A stretch of 7,793 nucleotides of DNA, taken from NCBI GenBank assembly GCA_021204565.1, contig JAJPZE010000170.1, positions 1-7,793 of the forward strand, read 5' to 3'. The translations under genes and the position numbers were made by a program. How positions within the stretch are numbered: the first letter of the stretch is position 1; each line of letters opens with the position of its first letter. Positions 5,937 to 7,793 of this stretch are shown in pieces. This DNA comes from Prevotella sp. GTDB lineage: Bacteria; Bacteroidota; Bacteroidia; Bacteroidales; Bacteroidaceae. A model generated the notes under the pieces. It saw only the letters and a list, made by a program, of their open reading frames with translations, was not told the origin of the DNA and ran no database searches.

Positions 5937-6980
5937 ATGCCCGCTAACAGAAACATCTTAATGCGTATCCGAACCATCGACGCGTGTCTGCGCAACCGGC
6001 GCAAACATTGGACAATAGAGGACCTCAGACAGGCTTGCGAGGATGCTCTGTACGATTACGAAGGGATACCGAATATCAGTCTGCGCACCGTACAGCGGGA
6101 TATAGAGCTAATGCGGGGCGACAAGCTCGGATACTTCGCCCCTATCGTCGTGCGCGATAGGAAATATTACGAGTACTCCGACCCTGAATACAGCATTGCC
6201 GGTTTGCCGTTATCCGAATACGACCTTAACGAGCTGAGCAGCGCAATAGATATCATTAAGCATTATCAAGGCTTTAACAAGATACGCGGGCAAGAAGATA
6301 TACTGACGCGTATGCAAGACCAAGTGCAGATGCAACGCACCAAACGGCAAATAGTCTTCATCGAAACCAACCGCCAACTCAAAGGACTGCACTTCCTTAG
6401 TACGCTCTACGAACATATCAAGCGATATGAAGCTATCACCGTCCGTTATCATTCGTTCCGTTCGGCAAGGGAAACGGTATTCCGTCTGTCGCCGTATCTG
6501 CTGTGCGAATATAATAACCGCTGGTTCCTTGTGGCGTATAATAACAATAGTAATAAATCGCATAACGTCATCACTCTTGCCCTCGACCGCATGCTGGCGG
6601 TGGAGAAGAGCGATGATGAATACATCGACAACACATTCTTCAACCCGGATGAATATCTCGGAGCAATGATTGGCATAACCCGCAACCTGCATTCGAAACC
6701 GGTACACGTGGTGCTCCGCTTCGATGCCGAACAAGCTCCATACGTACTTACAAAGCCGATGCACCAAAGCCAACTGCTAATGGAAAAGAAACCCGACGGA
6801 GGCATCGTCGTATCGCTCGACGTGATATACAACATGGAATTGGAGGGCAAAATACTCGCATTCGGCAGCCACGTAGAGGTACTCGCCCCGCGTCTCCTCC
6901 GGCATCGCATCGCCGGACAGATACTCACCGCCGCCACACATTATCGGGCGCGAGAGGGTGATTCGAACGTCTCCCGGTGA
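5937..6980 (+). CDS. WYL-domain transcriptional regulator
   Basis: The product has 347 residues. Residues about 8-60 form an N-terminal winged helix-turn-helix (RIRTIDACLR, then WTIEDLRQAC, then SLRTVQRDIELMR). Residues about 155-222 are the WYL domain, with ITVRYHSF followed by LSPYLLCEYNNRWFLVAY, where W196-F197-L198 occupy the W-Y-L position. Residues about 254-336 are the C-terminal extension (WCX), starting VHVVLRFDAE and ending LLRHRIAGQI. WYL proteins bind nucleotides or nucleic acids and often control phage defence and nucleic-acid repair genes. The gene is divergent from rtcB across a 114-bp region with two -7 boxes and a palindrome, so it most likely regulates rtcB and itself. E. 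coli rtcBA uses the unrelated RtcR, so a WYL protein would be an alternative control solution. The 3' end overlaps the convergent rlaP gene by 56 bp. Confidence 0.9.
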   Translation: MPANRNILMRIRTIDACLRNRRKHWTIEDLRQACEDALYDYEGIPNISLRTVQRDIELMRGDKLGYFAPIVVRDRKYYEYSDPEYSIAGLPLSEYDLNELSSAIDIIKHYQGFNKIRGQEDILTRMQDQVQMQRTKRQIVFIETNRQLKGLHFLSTLYEHIKRYEAITVRYHSFRSARETVFRLSPYLLCEYNNRWFLVAYNNNSNKSHNVITLALDRMLAVEKSDDEYIDNTFFNPDEYLGAMIGITRNLHSKPVHVVLRFDAEQAPYVLTKPMHQSQLLMEKKPDGGIVVSLDVIYNMELEGKILAFGSHVEVLAPRLLRHRIAGQILTAATHYRAREGDSNVSR

Positions 6981-7793
6981 TTATATCGCAGAGTAAGCGG
7001 TTCAGTTTGCTCTCCTTGTCAGGATATATCTTGACGCCGGAAGCGGACGTGCTCATTATTTGCATTACCCGCTCCTCCAATTCCGCACCATAGCAGCGCA
7101 ATACGTCGGATACTATCTCCTTATTATGTTCTTTCCCGCTTCGTTTCAATCTGACGATATTGTCAAGCTCCTCTCTTACTTCCGTTTCCTTTACCTCGGC
7201 ACAGACTAATTCGGCGAAAGGGACGGGCGGGGGTGTGCCGTTCTCCTCTATCCAAACGCAGGCGAGTAACGAGCGGACGAAATAAAGATAACGTTTCAGC
7301 TCCACGCCGCGCCTTTCAAGATACTTGCTCTTGTGGTTCGTCGCTATGTGATAATAATGATAAAGCGCGCGCGTCTTGTTGAAATATACGGGCAATAAAG
7401 CAAGCAACGCGGGGCGCAACACATTATCGTCCGCGTATATTATCGGGGAGTTTATCCACTCTATCATTGTCAGATTAGTCCTGCCGAACAAGCCGAGTGC
7501 CTTGCGTATGTCCCAGCCCGAAGCGTCGAAGCCGTCGGCATCAAGACGCTCTATCGTATCTCTGCCCGGCGTTATCGTGAGATACCAATCAAGAGGGTGC
7601 ACATAGATAAACCTCACATCATAATCCGAATCGGGCGAGCTGAAGCCCCATGCCCGACTGCCGCTTTCTGCCGCGAACAATATCCTCACGTTGTTCGCCG
7701 TCTCTATCTCCCCGAGCCGGCGGCGTATCGTTTCATCATTGACTATCGTCGAGCTCCGGCTGCACTCGGCATCGAGCGAGCTCGTGCTCTCGT
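6925..7793 (-). CDS. rlaP: RlaP-like RNA-repair nucleotidyltransferase (5' end at or beyond window edge)
   Basis: A polymerase-beta-fold nucleotidyltransferase of the YcgL/COG3541 family. ILFAAESGSRAWGF is followed by PDSDYDVRFIYVHPLDWYL, giving the Gly-Ser motif and the metal-binding D-x-D pair. Family helices follow (DIRKALGLFGRTNLTMIEWI, YYHIATNHKSKYL, RYLYFVRSLLAC). Comparative genomics named this family RlaP for its association with RNA ligases and proposed that it adds nucleotides to damaged RNA ends; the substrate is not established. A GTG at 7689 can start a 254-residue product, but the frame stays open to the right edge and encodes the family-like N-terminal helix NDETIRRRLGEIETANN, so the real start is upstream of 7689. 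No ATG, GTG or TTG occurs in frame between 7690 and 7793. It shares the RNA-repair theme with rtcB and rsr. Its 3' end overlaps the convergent WYL gene. Confidence 0.85.
   Translation of the reverse strand, partial: ESTSSLDAECSRSSTIVNDETIRRRLGEIETANNVRILFAAESGSRAWGFSSPDSDYDVRFIYVHPLDWYLTITPGRDTIERLDADGFDASGWDIRKALGLFGRTNLTMIEWINSPIIYADDNVLRPALLALLPVYFNKTRALYHYYHIATNHKSKYLERRGVELKRYLYFVRSLLACVWIEENGTPPPVPFAELVCAEVKETEVREELDNIVRLKRSGKEHNKEIVSDVLRCYGAELEERVMQIMSTSASGVKIYPDKESKLNRLLCDIITGRRSNHPLAPDNVWRR
7757..7771. repeat. Second copy of the 15-bp interspersed motif
   Basis: CGGCTGCACTCGGCA is identical to 4565-4579. Here it lies within the open frame upstream of the conserved part of rlaP, next to GAGCGAGCTCGTGCTC-like palindromic sequence running to the window edge. 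It is either part of the rlaP coding sequence or a repeat placed at its 5' end. Confidence 0.5.

Noticed and set aside
6210..6773. A 187-codon minus-strand frame within the WYL gene
   Set aside because: Antisense shadow of a well-supported gene with recognisable HTH and WYL domains.
1..7793. CRISPR array, insertion sequence ends, integrase or attachment site
   Set aside because: No regularly spaced repeats, transposase or integrase motifs, or target-site duplications were seen. The repeats present are coding duplications, RNA paralogs or a 15-bp motif.

Overview
The window looks like a chromosomal or accessory segment of a member of the Bacteroidota, probably Bacteroidales. The evidence is three -7 boxes of the TAnnTTTG type upstream of genes, very weak Shine-Dalgarno use, and a YwqK/MORN-type repeat protein joined to a MuF-C-like domain of the sort seen in Bacteroidales mobile elements. 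No species is claimed.

Layout from left to right. Positions 1-1639 hold a minus-strand gene that runs off the left edge. It encodes a MuF-C-like (possible nuclease-toxin) domain, a low-complexity linker and YwqK-type repeats. Immediately upstream (1576-1914) is a frame-broken fragment of a paralogous YwqK block. Positions 1948-2297 hold two short unrecognised reading frames that may be one broken gene. From about 2330 to 5822 the minus strand carries an RNA-quality-control module: rtcB (RNA 3'-phosphate ligase), rsr (bacterial Ro60: TROVE plus vWA) and three structured RNAs. One RNA lies in the rsr leader and two lie in tandem directly after the rsr stop. At 5937-6980 a WYL-domain regulator is transcribed divergently from rtcB. 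At 6925-7793 a minus-strand gene, cut by the right edge, encodes an RlaP-like (YcgL/COG3541) nucleotidyltransferase, a family known for its association with RNA repair genes.

The main result is the RNA set. All three candidates close on a stem formed by their own 5' and 3' ends. All three share a 5' internal-loop motif UAsUCAsG, a downstream GGUUACUUC, and a 3' ACUU just before the closing strand. One (2332-2457) carries almost perfect tRNA D, anticodon (CGU) and T arms but no proper acceptor stem. That is the architecture known for bacterial Y RNAs (YrlA type), which are the partners of Rsr. I infer three paralogous Y RNAs around one rsr gene, one of them a tRNA-Thr mimic.

Working model (inference): the WYL protein senses a ligand and controls the divergent promoters. 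RtcB rejoins broken RNA, RlaP adds or edits nucleotides at RNA ends, and Rsr with its Y RNAs captures defective or tRNA-like RNAs. The Y RNA in the rsr leader could allow autoregulation. No rtcA is visible in the window.
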